Below are positions 1 to 8,863 of a stretch of 64,000 nt of DNA, one piece after another (the stretch's first letter is position 1; each line of letters starts with the position of its first letter). A program made the position numbers and the translations under genes. The notes below the pieces were generated by a model, which was given only the letters and a program-made list of their open reading frames with translations, made no database searches and was not told the DNA's origin. The DNA is from Aquitalea aquatica (GTDB lineage Bacteria; Pseudomonadota; Gammaproteobacteria; Burkholderiales; Chromobacteriaceae), in contig NZ_JACERN010000030.1 of NCBI RefSeq assembly GCF_013911085.1, forward strand, positions 62,001 through 126,000. Direction: 5' to 3'.

Positions 1-431
1 CCAAAGTACACCAGGCTGGCCACTTGCGAGGCCAGTTGTGGATAGCGCAGCAAACAGCTGCTCATATGTACGCCACCCCAGGAATGTGCCATCCAGTGCA
101 GACGCTGCCCACCCTTGCGCTGGAGGATGGCCGCATGTAGCGCCGGCAGATCCTGGCAAATGATTTCGGTTTGGCCATGGCGCGATGTGGCGTCGATTTT
201 CGGGATACTGCGGCCACGGCCACGCAAATCGGCTACGAATACATCGTAGCCGGCATCGGCCAGAAAATGCGCCAACCCCTTGCCACTGTCGCTATAGAAA
301 ATCCGGCCATCCGCCATGACCCCATGAACCAGTAATATCGGTGGTCCGTCTGCCTCGCGCCAGATACGCCGCAGATGCAGCCGCTGCTGCTCGACCTCTA
401 CATACAAGTCCTGCTGCTGCTTTTCTGCCAT
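1..431 (-). CDS. alpha/beta hydrolase, C-terminus beyond window
   Basis: About 143 N-terminal residues of an alpha/beta-hydrolase-fold protein; the gene runs off the left edge, so the Asp and His of the triad are not visible. After a short hydrophilic start comes ILLVHGVMADG (the oxyanion-loop HG motif) at about residues 33-43, then a VADLRGRGRS-type strand and turn. The nucleophile elbow AHSWGG, with its serine, follows near residue 120. The ATG at 431 opens the frame cleanly. The substrate cannot be read from this fragment; a lipase or esterase-like role is the family default. It lies downstream of pepN on the same strand but is separated from it by a terminator, so it is probably transcribed on its own. 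Confidence 0.8.
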   Translation of the reverse strand, partial: MAEKQQQDLYVEVEQQRLHLRRIWREADGPPILLVHGVMADGRIFYSDSGKGLAHFLADAGYDVFVADLRGRGRSIPKIDATSRHGQTEIICQDLPALHAAILQRKGGQRLHWMAHSWGGVHMSSCLLRYPQLASQVASLVYF

Positions 432-520
432 TGTTCTCACCTTGCCAATCCACCAAGCAAACGACCGTATGATTAAGGCAAGTCCAGCGGCAGGTCAATC
501 TTCTATACGCTCGCTCCATG

Positions 521-546
521 AAAAACGGGCCGCCATGGCGACCCGT
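521..546 (-). terminator. rho-independent terminator after pepN
   Basis: Read on the minus strand, a ten-pair GC-rich stem (ACGGGTCGCC / GGCGGCCCGT, one G-T pair) is followed directly by TTTTT. It lies 24 bases past the pepN stop. Confidence 0.75.
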
Positions 547-569
547 TGTTTCTTCCCGTGCAAGTATGC

Positions 570-3194
570 TCAGGCATTGAGATTTTTGTAGACAATCTCG
601 TAGACATCATTGGACAGGGGCGCTGCCAGCAGACGCTCCAGTTCGGCCTTCATCAAAGCCTGGCGGCCAGCTTCCAGCTTCTTCCAGCGGTTGAAAGCAC
701 GCACAATGCGGCTGGCCACTTGCGGATTGATGGCATCCAGCGCCAGCACCTGCTCGGCCAGGAAGCGGTAGCCGCTACCATCGGCCGCATGGAAATGCAC
801 CATGTTATTGCCAAAGCTGCCAATCAGCGCACGCGCCTTGTTGGGATTTTTCAGGTTGAAAGCCGGATGTTCCATGGCAGCTTTGACATGATCCAGCGTG
901 CCTTCCAGCTGACTGGAAGCTACCAGCATGAAGAACTTGTCCATGACCAGGGCATCGTGCTGCCAGCGGGCGGCGAAGTCGGTATAGCATTCGTCGCGCT
1001 CTTCGCCATCGTGATCGCGCAGGGCCAGCATGGCCCCCATCTGGTCTGACATATTGTCAGCTTCCAGTGCCTGCTTGCGCGCAGCCTCAGCCGGCCAGGC
1101 CACGCTCAGGCGGGTGAGCATCTGCAAGGCCCGGTTTTTCAGGTCGCGTCGACCAGCGTCTTCCGGCTTGTATTCACGGGTCTGGTTCAGGTGATAGGCC
1201 TCGTGCCACTCACCACGTAGCGCCTCGGCCAATTGGTCCAGCACGAAATCGCGTACCTGATGAATGACTGCCGGATCGGCTTGTTCCACCATTTCCAGCA
1301 TTTCTGCTTCCGACGGCAAGCCCAGCATCATGGCCTTGAAGGCCGGATCAGCTAGCGGATCTTTCAACACCGCACGGAAAGCCGCGACAAAGGTCTCGGG
1401 CAGGGTCAGTGCACGGCCTTGCGCAGCCGCTTCGATCAACTGGCGAAACAGCCGCTCGGCCAGAGTCTGCCCGGCTTCCCAGCGGCAGAAGCTGTCGCTG
1501 TCGTTGGCCATGAGGAAGGCCAATTGTTCATCGCGCCAGTCATACTCCAGCCGGACCGGTGCGGAGAAACCGCGCAGCAATGACGGCACCGGCTCCTCCG
1601 GCACATCAATAAAGACAAATGTCTGGCTAGCCTGTTTGACATCCAGCACTCGCGTACCAAGCTGTGCCTGCCCCTCGCCTTCCAGCTGCAGCGGCAGATC
1701 CTTGCCATCACTACCCACCAGCCCCAGTGCCAGAGGGATATGCAGCGGCTGCGGTGCAGGCTGGCCGGCAATGGCCCGGCAAGACTGGACAACGGTCAGT
1801 TCATAGCGCCGCGCTGCCGCATCGTAGTGGCTGCTGACTTGCAATAGCGGCGTGCCGGCCTGGCTATACCACAAGGCGAACTGGTCGAGATCGACACCAT
1901 TGGCATCAGCCATGGCCGCGCGGAAATCATCACAGCTTACCGCCTGACCATCATGGCGCTTGAAGTACAGATCCATACCCTTGCGGAAGCCTTCTTCGCC
2001 TAGCAGGGTGTGATACATGCGGACCACTTCCGCACCCTTTTCATACACCGTCATGGTGTAGAAATTGTTCATCTCGATATAGGATTCCGGGCGAATCGGA
2101 TGCGCCGTCGGGCCGGCATCCTCCGGGAACTGCAAGGCGCGCAGGCTTTTGACATCGTCGATACGCTTGACGCCACGGCTGCCCAGATCAGAGCTGAATT
2201 CCTGGTCGCGAAATACCGTCAGCCCCTCTTTCAGCGACAGCTGGAACCAGTCGCGGCAGGTGACACGGTTACCGGTCCAGTTGTGGAAGTATTCGTGGGC
2301 AATGATGGCTTCCACCCGCTGGAACTCTGCATCGGTGCGGGTATCCTTGCGCGCCAGTACCGCCGAGGTATTGAAGATGTTGAGGCCCTTGTTTTCCATG
2401 GCCCCCATATTGAAATCGCTGACAGCGACGATCATGTAGATGTCCAGATCGTATTCCAGACCAAAGCGCTGCTCGTCCCATTTCATGGCGCGCTTGACCG
2501 CCCCCATCGCAAAGGCGACTTTGTCCTGGTCGGCAGCTTCGGTCCAGATTTCCAGCGCCACAGATCGCCCGCGCTGGGTGATGAACTTGTCACGAGCAGC
2601 CACCAGCTTGCCGGCTACCAGCGCAAACAGGTAGGACGGTTTGCGGTAGGGGTCGACCCACTTCACCCAGTGGCGCTTCTTGTCCAGCACGCCCTCACCC
2701 ACCTTATTGCCATTGGACAGCAGCACCGGAAACTTCTGCTTGTCAGCCACGATGGTGGTGGTGAACTTGGCCATCACATCGGGCCGGTCCATATAAAAGG
2801 TGATCTTGCGGAAGCCTTCCGGCTCGCACTGGGTGAACAGATTGCCATTGGAGGCATACAAGCCCATCAGGCTGGTATTGCTCGCTGGCTCAAGCTCGGT
2901 TTCCACTTCCAGGATAAAACTGTCAGGTACCGCCGGAATCAGCACCCCGTCGGCCGCCAGCTGATAAGCAGAGGCATCCAGTCGCTCGCCATCCAGCGTC
3001 AGACTGAGCAGCCGGGCCGAACCATCCAGCCACAGCGCGCTGGCTGCAGCGGACTTTTCATTGCGCTTGACCACCAGACGCGAGTGCACACGCGTCTGTG
3101 CGTCCTCGATATCAAACTTCAAATCCACCCGGTCCACCAGATAAGGGGGAACGGTATAGTCTTTCAGATAGTTGACTTGAGGCTGCTGCGCCAT
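570..3194 (-). CDS. pepN: aminopeptidase N (M1 family)
   Basis: Zinc metallopeptidase that removes N-terminal residues from cytoplasmic peptides. The 874-residue length fits the monomeric gammaproteobacterial/betaproteobacterial PepN type (about 870-890). The exopeptidase motif GAMEN is at residues 264-268. The zinc site HEYFH is at 300-304 (H300, E301, H304), and the third ligand E323 lies in SLKEGLTVF, the expected 18 residues after the second His. The C-terminal half is the usual helical PepN domain and there is no signal peptide. The ATG at 3194 starts [10 protein letters not shown], which matches the usual PepN beginning. The gene stands between an M61 peptidase upstream and a terminator downstream, so the two peptidases may share a transcript. 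Confidence 0.95.
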   Translation of the reverse strand: MAQQPQVNYLKDYTVPPYLVDRVDLKFDIEDAQTRVHSRLVVKRNEKSAAASALWLDGSARLLSLTLDGERLDASAYQLAADGVLIPAVPDSFILEVETELEPASNTSLMGLYASNGNLFTQCEPEGFRKITFYMDRPDVMAKFTTTIVADKQKFPVLLSNGNKVGEGVLDKKRHWVKWVDPYRKPSYLFALVAGKLVAARDKFITQRGRSVALEIWTEAADQDKVAFAMGAVKRAMKWDEQRFGLEYDLDIYMIVAVSDFNMGAMENKGLNIFNTSAVLARKDTRTDAEFQRVEAIIAHEYFHNWTGNRVTCRDWFQLSLKEGLTVFRDQEFSSDLGSRGVKRIDDVKSLRALQFPEDAGPTAHPIRPESYIEMNNFYTMTVYEKGAEVVRMYHTLLGEEGFRKGMDLYFKRHDGQAVSCDDFRAAMADANGVDLDQFALWYSQAGTPLLQVSSHYDAAARRYELTVVQSCRAIAGQPAPQPLHIPLALGLVGSDGKDLPLQLEGEGQAQLGTRVLDVKQASQTFVFIDVPEEPVPSLLRGFSAPVRLEYDWRDEQLAFLMANDSDSFCRWEAGQTLAERLFRQLIEAAAQGRALTLPETFVAAFRAVLKDPLADPAFKAMMLGLPSEAEMLEMVEQADPAVIHQVRDFVLDQLAEALRGEWHEAYHLNQTREYKPEDAGRRDLKNRALQMLTRLSVAWPAEAARKQALEADNMSDQMGAMLALRDHDGEERDECYTDFAARWQHDALVMDKFFMLVASSQLEGTLDHVKAAMEHPAFNLKNPNKARALIGSFGNNMVHFHAADGSGYRFLAEQVLALDAINPQVASRIVRAFNRWKKLEAGRQALMKAELERLLAAPLSNDVYEIVYKNLNA

Positions 3195-3305
3195 GTTCTT
3201 CTCTCTATTCGTAGTCGTTGCCGGCTTGATCCGGTCTTGCTCATGAACCGGGCGGGATCGCCGCCCCGGTCCGGTTATGGGTGCACTATGCGGTAACTGG
3301 ATGCA

Positions 3306-5087
3306 TCAGCCATGCAGCCAGCCCGTGTTCTCGTTCAGTAGTTGCAAACGGCAGCAGGTCCGCGGAGACGCTTGCAAACTGGCTTCACGCACCAGCAGCT
3401 CATCACGGCGGAACAGATGCAGGGTAACGGTCTCACCCACGCCATAGCGTGCCAGCATCTTGTCCAGATCCGTCACTTTCAGGCCATCCAGTGCGATCAG
3501 GATGTCTCCGCCAGCCAGCCCTGACTGCTGAGCAGCACTACCATCCATGACATGGACCAGCCGCAGGCCCTGCGGGTCGTTAGCGGTCTTCACGCCAAGG
3601 CTGGCACGCGGCCGACGGTCAGCTGCCACCGGGCCGATGCCACCTGCATCGCCGGCATGATCCGCGTAGTCCCAGCACATGTCCAGCCCTTGCGTTGCCA
3701 GCAAGTTTGCCAGTGGCAGATCAGCGGTGGAACGCAAGGCGCTGTCAAAGAATGCCTGCAGCTCGAGGCCGGTGACCTGCCGGGCAATCTGCTCCCATTC
3801 ATTTTCTGCCAGCCCCTGGCCATCGGCCTGCCACTTTTGCCACAGCGCACGCATCACGTCATCCAGCGACTGCTGGCCATTCGTTTGCTGGCGGATGGTC
3901 AGATCCAGCGCCAGCGCTGCCAGCGCACCCTTGGTGTAGTAGCTGACGATGCTGTTGGGGCTGTTTTCATCCTGGCGGTAGTACTTGGTCCAGGCATCAA
4001 AGCTGGATTCCTCCAGCGTCTGCTTGAGACGACCAGCACCGCGCTCCACCCCGCTGATAGTCTGTGCCAGCAGGCCAAGATAGCGCTTGCTGTCGATCAG
4101 GCCGCAGCGCAGCAAGGTCAGATCATCGTAATAAGAGGTAATGCCCTCGAATGCCCACAGCAGGCGAGTATAGCCCTCGCGGCTCAGGTCATAAGGGCTG
4201 AAGGCAGCGGGTTTTATCCGTTTTACATTCCAGCTATGGAAGTATTCATGGCTGATCAGTCCCAGCAGCTTTAGGTAGCCGTCAGAGATGGCTTCATCCG
4301 CCGATTGCGGCAGATCGTCGCGGTTGGCGACCAAGGCAGTCGAGGCGCGATGCTCCAGCCCACCATAGATATCTTTGCCGACATACAGCATGAAAACATA
4401 GCGATCAAAAGGGGCGGGGGTGCCGAACAGCTTGATCTGGTGTTCACAGATTTTCTTGGTATCACGTGCCAGACGCTTGAGGTCACCACGGAAACGCCCG
4501 GACACCACAAACTGGTGCGACACGCCGCAGGCCTTGAAGCTGACCGACTGGAAGGCACCCAGCTCAACCGGGTGATCCAGCAATTCATCATAGTCACCGG
4601 CACGATACAGGCCGAAACCATTACGGTCGATCTCGAGTGCTGGCAGGCTGCTGGCTACTTTCCAGTCGGCGAATGCCTTGCCCTTGGGCGCACGGATTTC
4701 CACCGTGCAGGCCACCGACTCATATCCCTCTACCGCCAGAAAAACGCTGCTGGCGTTGAAGAAACCACGCTCTTCATCCAGATAAGCGCCCCGCACTGAC
4801 AAATCATAGGCATAGACCTGGTACACCAGCGTCAGGCTGCCGGCCACCGGCTCAGCCTGCCAGGTGTGCTTGTCCAGCTTGCACAGCCCTACCTCTTTGC
4901 CAGCACTGATCGCTTGAATGCTGACGATATGACGGGAAAACTCACGAATCAGATAGCTGCCGGGAATCCACGCCGGCAAGGTGAACACCTGTCCCTTCTT
5001 GGCGGGCTTGGTAACCTTGAGCGTAATCTCGAAGCAATGGCTTTGCGGTGAGCACGGACGGATGGAGTAGTGGACTGGCGCGGTCAT
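3306..5087 (-). CDS. M61 family glycyl aminopeptidase-like peptidase with PDZ domain
   Basis: 593-residue metallopeptidase. The M61 signature HEYFHSWNVKRIKP is present, with zinc ligands H280 and H284 and catalytic E281. The N-terminal 160 residues form the beta-rich domain typical of the family (WIPGSYLIREFSRHI). A PDZ-like segment (SAAQQSGLAGGDILIALDG) lies near residues 515-535. The family prefers N-terminal Gly/Ala, as in Sphingomonas glycyl aminopeptidase; that specificity is inferred. The frame is open 18 codons further upstream, but the ATG at 5087 gives MTAPVHYSI, the natural start of the domain, with a weak AGGCAG ahead of it. No secretion signal is evident. Confidence 0.88.
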   Translation of the reverse strand: MTAPVHYSIRPCSPQSHCFEITLKVTKPAKKGQVFTLPAWIPGSYLIREFSRHIVSIQAISAGKEVGLCKLDKHTWQAEPVAGSLTLVYQVYAYDLSVRGAYLDEERGFFNASSVFLAVEGYESVACTVEIRAPKGKAFADWKVASSLPALEIDRNGFGLYRAGDYDELLDHPVELGAFQSVSFKACGVSHQFVVSGRFRGDLKRLARDTKKICEHQIKLFGTPAPFDRYVFMLYVGKDIYGGLEHRASTALVANRDDLPQSADEAISDGYLKLLGLISHEYFHSWNVKRIKPAAFSPYDLSREGYTRLLWAFEGITSYYDDLTLLRCGLIDSKRYLGLLAQTISGVERGAGRLKQTLEESSFDAWTKYYRQDENSPNSIVSYYTKGALAALALDLTIRQQTNGQQSLDDVMRALWQKWQADGQGLAENEWEQIARQVTGLELQAFFDSALRSTADLPLANLLATQGLDMCWDYADHAGDAGGIGPVAADRRPRASLGVKTANDPQGLRLVHVMDGSAAQQSGLAGGDILIALDGLKVTDLDKMLARYGVGETVTLHLFRRDELLVREASLQASPRTCCRLQLLNENTGWLHG

Positions 5088-5161
5088 GATCTGCCTGAAG
5101 ATGGGGCGGAAACAGCAGATTCTAGCACCGGCCCCATACAATCGTCGTGGCCGATGGCGAT

Positions 5162-5210
5162 TTGACCTAAGTCAAGGGCTTGCACAGGCATGACAATATA
5201 ATCCCCAGTA
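5162..5210 (+). promoter_or_regulatory. class II FNR/Anr-dependent promoter of the cbb3 operon
   Basis: TTGACCTAAGTCAA (5162-5175) is a two-sided FNR/Anr/CRP-family box (consensus TTGAT-N4-ATCAA), symmetric about 5168.5. A perfect -10 hexamer TATAAT sits at 5197-5202, which places the transcription start near 5210. The box is then centred at about -41.5, the exact class II activator position. No -35 is needed in this arrangement and none is good here. Induction of ccoNOQP at low oxygen by an Fe-S FNR homologue is the known pattern in proteobacteria; the regulator gene is not in this window. Confidence 0.75.
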
Positions 5211-5544
5211 AGCGGCATCAGGTTCAGCACCTGCTGCCCGCTCGCTTGAAATCAAGAAATATGGTGAACGTAAAAATCCCGCGAGCATACTAATCAACTG
5301 GCCCGTCATGGGTATTTGCTTTAGAATGCCTCGCTGAATAAATGGGGAAAAAGCGTGTGACTGACATGGTTTGCCAGGTTTTTTTGGCAGCAAATTGTCA
5401 GCACGGGTCAAACGCTTTACTAATCTGAAATTGATCAGATTCCCCTGCGGCTTTCCTGTCCACTACAGCTTGGGGCAGTGTGCAGGAAATCAAGTCGCCA
5501 TGGTTTGTCACGTTCTAAGTTAGCAACCTTGGAGAAAACCCTAA
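5210..5544 (+). other. long untranslated leader upstream of ccoN, with inverted repeat
   Basis: About 335 bases separate the predicted start site from the ccoN ATG. No convincing gene is present; the only ATG frames are 10 and 20 codons long and lack ribosome sites. A perfect 7-bp inverted repeat AATCTGA/TCAGATT with a 6-base loop lies at 5422-5441 and could be an operator or RNA hairpin. A T7 run occurs near 5382-5388. Confidence 0.4.
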
Positions 5545-6972
5545 ATGGAAACGCAATCCACTTATAACTATAAGGTGGTGCGCCAGTTTGCCATCATGAC
5601 CGTAGTCTGGGGCATTGTAGGCATGCTGGTGGGCGTCATCATTGCGGCCCAATTGGTGTGGCCGGAGCTCAATTTTGGGCCCTGGTTCCACTTTGGTCGT
5701 CTGCGCCCGCTGCACACCAACGCCGTGATTTTCGCCTTTGGCGGTTGCGGCCTGTTTGCCACTTCCTACTACGTCGTGCAGCGCACCTGTAACGTACGAC
5801 TCATCTCGGACAAGCTTGCCGCCTTTACCTTCTGGGCCTGGCAGCTGATCATCGTCCTTGCCGCCATCACCCTGCCGCTGGGTTACACCTTCGGCAAGGA
5901 ATACGCCGAACTGGAATGGCCGATCAAATTGATGATCGCCGTGACCTGGGTGGTGTATGCCATCGTTTTCTTCGGCACCATCGCCATCCGCAAGATAAAG
6001 CACATCTACGTAGCCAACTGGTTCTACGGTGCCTTTATCCTGGCGGTAGCCCTGCTGCACATTGTTAACAGCGCCTTCATACCGGTTTCCCTGACCAAGT
6101 CTTACTCCGTGTATGCCGGTGCCGTGGATGCCATGGTCCAATGGTGGTATGGCCATAACGCCGTAGGCTTCTTCCTGACCGCCGCCTTCCTGGGCATGAT
6201 GTACTACTTCGTTCCGAAGCAGGCTGGCCGTCCGGTTTACTCCTATCGTCTGTCGGTTGTGCACTTCTGGGCGCTGATCTTCACCTATATGTGGGCTGGT
6301 CCTCACCACCTGCACTACACTGCCCTGCCTGACTGGACCCAGTCGCTGGGTATGGTGTTCTCCCTGGTGCTGCTGGCTCCGAGCTGGGGCGGCATGATCA
6401 ACGGCATCATGACCCTGTCCGGTGCCTGGCATAAACTGCGTACCGATCCGGTACTGAAGTTCCTGGTGGTTTCCCTGTCCTTCTACGGTATGTCCACCTT
6501 CGAAGGCCCGATGATGTCCATCAAGACCGTCAACGCCCTGTCGCACTACACTGACTGGACCATCGGTCACGTTCACTCCGGTGCCCTGGGTTGGGTGGGT
6601 TTCATCACCATCGGTTCCATGTACTACCTGCTGCCGCGCCTGTTCGGTCGTGAATCCATGCACAGCACCAAGCTGATCGAGGCTCACTTCTGGCTGGCTA
6701 CCGTTGGTGTAGTGCTGTACATCGCCGCACTGTGGATCTCGGGTGTAACCCAGGGTCTGATGTGGCGTGCCCTGAACGCCGACGGCACTCTGACTTACGC
6801 CTTTGTTGAAGCCGTAAAAGCAACGTACCCCTACCACTTCGTACGTTTCCTGGGTGGTACGCTGTACCTGAGCGGTATGCTGCTGATGGCCTACAACACC
6901 TTCCGCACCGTCGCTGGTGGCCGCGCTGTTGACGCCAAGATCCCGGCTGTTAACGCATCGGCTCACGCTTAA
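5545..6972 (+). CDS. ccoN: cytochrome c oxidase cbb3-type, subunit I
   Basis: Catalytic heme-copper subunit of the high-affinity cbb3 oxidase, an integral inner-membrane protein with about 12 membrane segments in 475 residues. Metal-binding histidines are visible in [10 protein letters not shown] (low-spin heme b), HNAVGFFLT (CuB), [13 protein letters not shown] (the two further CuB His) and [12 protein letters not shown] (heme b3 / b). The ATG at 5545 is preceded by TTGGAGAAAACCCTAA, a good ribosome site. ccoO follows 20 bases after the stop. Codon choice is strongly biased, as expected for a highly expressed operon. It is controlled by the FNR-type promoter about 335 bases upstream. Confidence 0.97.
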   Translation: METQSTYNYKVVRQFAIMTVVWGIVGMLVGVIIAAQLVWPELNFGPWFHFGRLRPLHTNAVIFAFGGCGLFATSYYVVQRTCNVRLISDKLAAFTFWAWQLIIVLAAITLPLGYTFGKEYAELEWPIKLMIAVTWVVYAIVFFGTIAIRKIKHIYVANWFYGAFILAVALLHIVNSAFIPVSLTKSYSVYAGAVDAMVQWWYGHNAVGFFLTAAFLGMMYYFVPKQAGRPVYSYRLSVVHFWALIFTYMWAGPHHLHYTALPDWTQSLGMVFSLVLLAPSWGGMINGIMTLSGAWHKLRTDPVLKFLVVSLSFYGMSTFEGPMMSIKTVNALSHYTDWTIGHVHSGALGWVGFITIGSMYYLLPRLFGRESMHSTKLIEAHFWLATVGVVLYIAALWISGVTQGLMWRALNADGTLTYAFVEAVKATYPYHFVRFLGGTLYLSGMLLMAYNTFRTVAGGRAVDAKIPAVNASAHA

Positions 6973-6992
6973 GCGGATAAAGGTAGAAGAAC

Positions 6993-7607
6993 ATGGAAAA
7001 GATCCAGAAACTGATTGAAGAACACGTAGGCTATCTCATCGTGTTCACGCTGATCGTGATCAGCTTTGCCGGCCTGGTAGAAATCTTGCCGCTGGCATTC
7101 CAGAAGTCCACGACCCAGCCGGTTGCCGGCGTCAAGCCTTATACCGCACTGCAACTGGCCGGCCGTGACATCTACATCCGTGAAGGCTGCTACAACTGCC
7201 ACTCCCAGATGATCCGTCCCTTCCGCGCCGAAACCGAGCGCTATGGTCACTACTCCGTTGCGGGTGAGTCGGTCTACGACCATCCCTTCCAGTGGGGCTC
7301 CAAGCGTACCGGTCCGGACCTGGCTCGTGTAGGCGGTCGCTATTCCGACGAATGGCACCGTGTTCACCTGACCAATCCGCGTGACGTGGTTCCGGAATCC
7401 AACATGCCGGCCTTCCCGTGGCTGTCCAAGAACCTGGCTGATGCCGAAATCCTGCCGAAAAAGATGGAAGCCCTGCGTACCGTAGGTGTTCCGTATACCG
7501 ACAAGGATATCGCCGAAGCCAAGGCTCAGGTCGAAGGCAAGTCGGAAATGGATGCCCTGATTGCATACCTGCAGGGCTTGGGTCTTGCACTGAAGAACGT
7601 TCGCTAA
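6993..7607 (+). CDS. ccoO: cytochrome c oxidase cbb3-type, subunit II (mono-heme)
   Basis: 204-residue membrane-anchored c-type cytochrome that passes electrons from CcoP to CcoN. One N-terminal membrane anchor ([21 protein letters not shown]) is followed by the periplasmic heme site [13 protein letters not shown], a single CXXCH near residues 67-71. The axial methionine is likely in ESNMPAFPW. Length matches CcoO (about 200). It lies 20 bases after ccoN and 3 bases before ccoQ, in the same transcript. Confidence 0.96.
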   Translation: MEKIQKLIEEHVGYLIVFTLIVISFAGLVEILPLAFQKSTTQPVAGVKPYTALQLAGRDIYIREGCYNCHSQMIRPFRAETERYGHYSVAGESVYDHPFQWGSKRTGPDLARVGGRYSDEWHRVHLTNPRDVVPESNMPAFPWLSKNLADAEILPKKMEALRTVGVPYTDKDIAEAKAQVEGKSEMDALIAYLQGLGLALKNVR

Positions 7608-7610
7608 GTC

Positions 7611-7805
7611 ATGGACTGGGTAACGATTGGGCGCTCTGCCTTCACCGTAATGTGCTTCACCTTCTTTATCCTGGTGTTGTTCATTGCCTATAGCAGACGC
7701 TCAAAGAACCGGTACGATGAAGCGGCCAATGTGCCCTTTCTCGACGACGACAAGGTGCAGGAGACCGATAACCATGAGTCGGCCTCTAACGGAGCAAAAC
7801 AATGA
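7611..7805 (+). CDS. ccoQ: cbb3 oxidase small subunit CcoQ
   Basis: 64-residue single-span membrane protein with segment FTVMCFTFFILVLFIAYS, then a polar acidic tail beginning SRRSKNRYDEAA. This is the CcoQ/FixQ architecture (the SRRxKxRYDEAA region is typical), needed for complex stability. It starts at ATG 7611, three bases after ccoO, and its stop overlaps the ccoP start by four bases, indicating translational coupling. Confidence 0.93.
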   Translation: MDWVTIGRSAFTVMCFTFFILVLFIAYSRRSKNRYDEAANVPFLDDDKVQETDNHESASNGAKQ

Positions 7806-8716
7806 GTGATTTCGTAAGCGATTTCTGGGGCATCTGGATCACGGCCATCGTGGTTGCAGGCTTTGTTGGCCTGTCCCTGCTGTTGTTCACCCAATCCAAG
7901 ACCACGGTCAACAAGGGTGAGCAGGTCAAGACCATGGGTCATGTGTGGGATGGCGACCTGGAGGAATACAACCATCCTCTGCCGCGCTGGTGGATGCTGA
8001 TGTTCTACATCACGCTGATCTTCGGTGCCTGCTATCTGGTTCTCTATCCGGGCCTGGGCAAATGGCAAGGCATTCGTGGCTGGACTTCCGTTGGTCAGTA
8101 CAAGGAAGAACGTGCACAAGCCGAAGCCAAATACCAACCGCTGTATGACAACTACCTGAAACAGGATCTGAAGGCAGTTGCGGCTGATCCCAAGGCACAG
8201 GAAATGGGCAAGCGCCTGTTCCAGACTTACTGCGTACAGTGCCACGGCTCTGATGCACGCGGTGCCAAGGGCTTCCCGAACCTGACCGACAACGACTGGC
8301 TGTGGGGTGGTGATCCGAAAACCATCGAAACCACCATTCAGGCTGGTCGCCACGGCCAGATGCCGGCTTGGGGCGCTGCACTGGGTGAAGAGAAGGTGAA
8401 GGATGTTGCCAACTACGTAATGTCGCTGTCCGGCAAGAAGCATGATGCCGAACGCGCCAGCCGTGGCAAGGAAACCTTCGGCACCATCTGCGCAGCCTGC
8501 CACGGCCCGGATGGCAAGGGCAACCAGCAACTGGGTGCTCCGAACCTGACTGACAACATCTGGCTGTATGGTGGCACTGAAAAGACCATCATCGAGACCA
8601 TCACCAATGGTCGTAACAACCAGATGCCGGCCTGGAAGGACTTCCTGGGCGATGCCAAGGTACACCTGCTGTCGGCCTATGTATGGGGCCTCTCCAATAA
8701 CGCCAAGGCGCAGTAA
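7802..8716 (+). CDS. ccoP: cytochrome c oxidase cbb3-type, subunit III (di-heme)
   Basis: 304-residue di-heme cytochrome c subunit, the electron entry point of cbb3 oxidase. Two membrane segments at the N-terminus (WIWITAIVVAG-type at about 10-30 and WWMLMFYITLIFGACYLVL at about 61-80) flank the conserved HVWDGDLEEYNHPLPRWW sequence. Two periplasmic cytochrome c domains follow, with heme motifs CVQCH (near residue 144) and CAACH (near 232). Each has a downstream QMPAW methionine ligand. It is the last gene of the ccoNOQP transcript; a hairpin terminator begins 12 bases after the stop. Confidence 0.96.
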   Translation: MSDFVSDFWGIWITAIVVAGFVGLSLLLFTQSKTTVNKGEQVKTMGHVWDGDLEEYNHPLPRWWMLMFYITLIFGACYLVLYPGLGKWQGIRGWTSVGQYKEERAQAEAKYQPLYDNYLKQDLKAVAADPKAQEMGKRLFQTYCVQCHGSDARGAKGFPNLTDNDWLWGGDPKTIETTIQAGRHGQMPAWGAALGEEKVKDVANYVMSLSGKKHDAERASRGKETFGTICAACHGPDGKGNQQLGAPNLTDNIWLYGGTEKTIIETITNGRNNQMPAWKDFLGDAKVHLLSAYVWGLSNNAKAQ

Positions 8717-8727
8717 GCCTTAGCCAA

Positions 8728-8755
8728 CATACTGCCCGCGCAAGCGGGCAGTATG
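8728..8755 (+). terminator. hairpin terminator after ccoP
   Basis: Perfect 12-bp stem CATACTGCCCGC / GCGGGCAGTATG with a GCAA tetraloop, followed only by CTTTAT, so the U-tract is weak. It may terminate only partly, or protect the 3' end of the ccoNOQP message. Confidence 0.6.
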
Positions 8756-8759
8756 CTTT

Positions 8760-8788
8760 ATGACAATTAGTATATATTTTGATATAAT
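8760..8788 (+). promoter_or_regulatory. sigma-70 promoter for ccoG-ccoH-lipoprotein
   Basis: -35 ATGACA (8760-8765; five of six consensus bases), a 17-bp spacer and a perfect -10 TATAAT (8783-8788). It lies right behind the ccoP terminator, so ccoG-ccoH can be transcribed separately from the oxygen-regulated oxidase genes. No FNR box is visible here. Confidence 0.65.
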
Positions 8789-8863
8789 GAAAAAGCTGAC
8801 AAGAGGCTTGCGCAAAGTCCATGTTAAGAGTGAACTTTGCGAAATCCTCTTCAGGAAAACACC

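Noticed and set aside
3195-3305. Terminator between the M61 gene and pepN
   Set aside because: The GC-rich dyad is imperfect and has no U-tract on the minus strand; the two genes may be co-transcribed.
5431-5445. Second FNR box (TTGATCAGATTC) upstream of ccoN
   Set aside because: Only one half-site is acceptable; the bases are better explained as part of the 7-bp inverted repeat.
5515-6966. 483-codon minus-strand frame opposite ccoN
   Set aside because: Composition is typical of antisense frames (rich in His, Gln, Gly); ccoN motifs on the plus strand are unmistakable.
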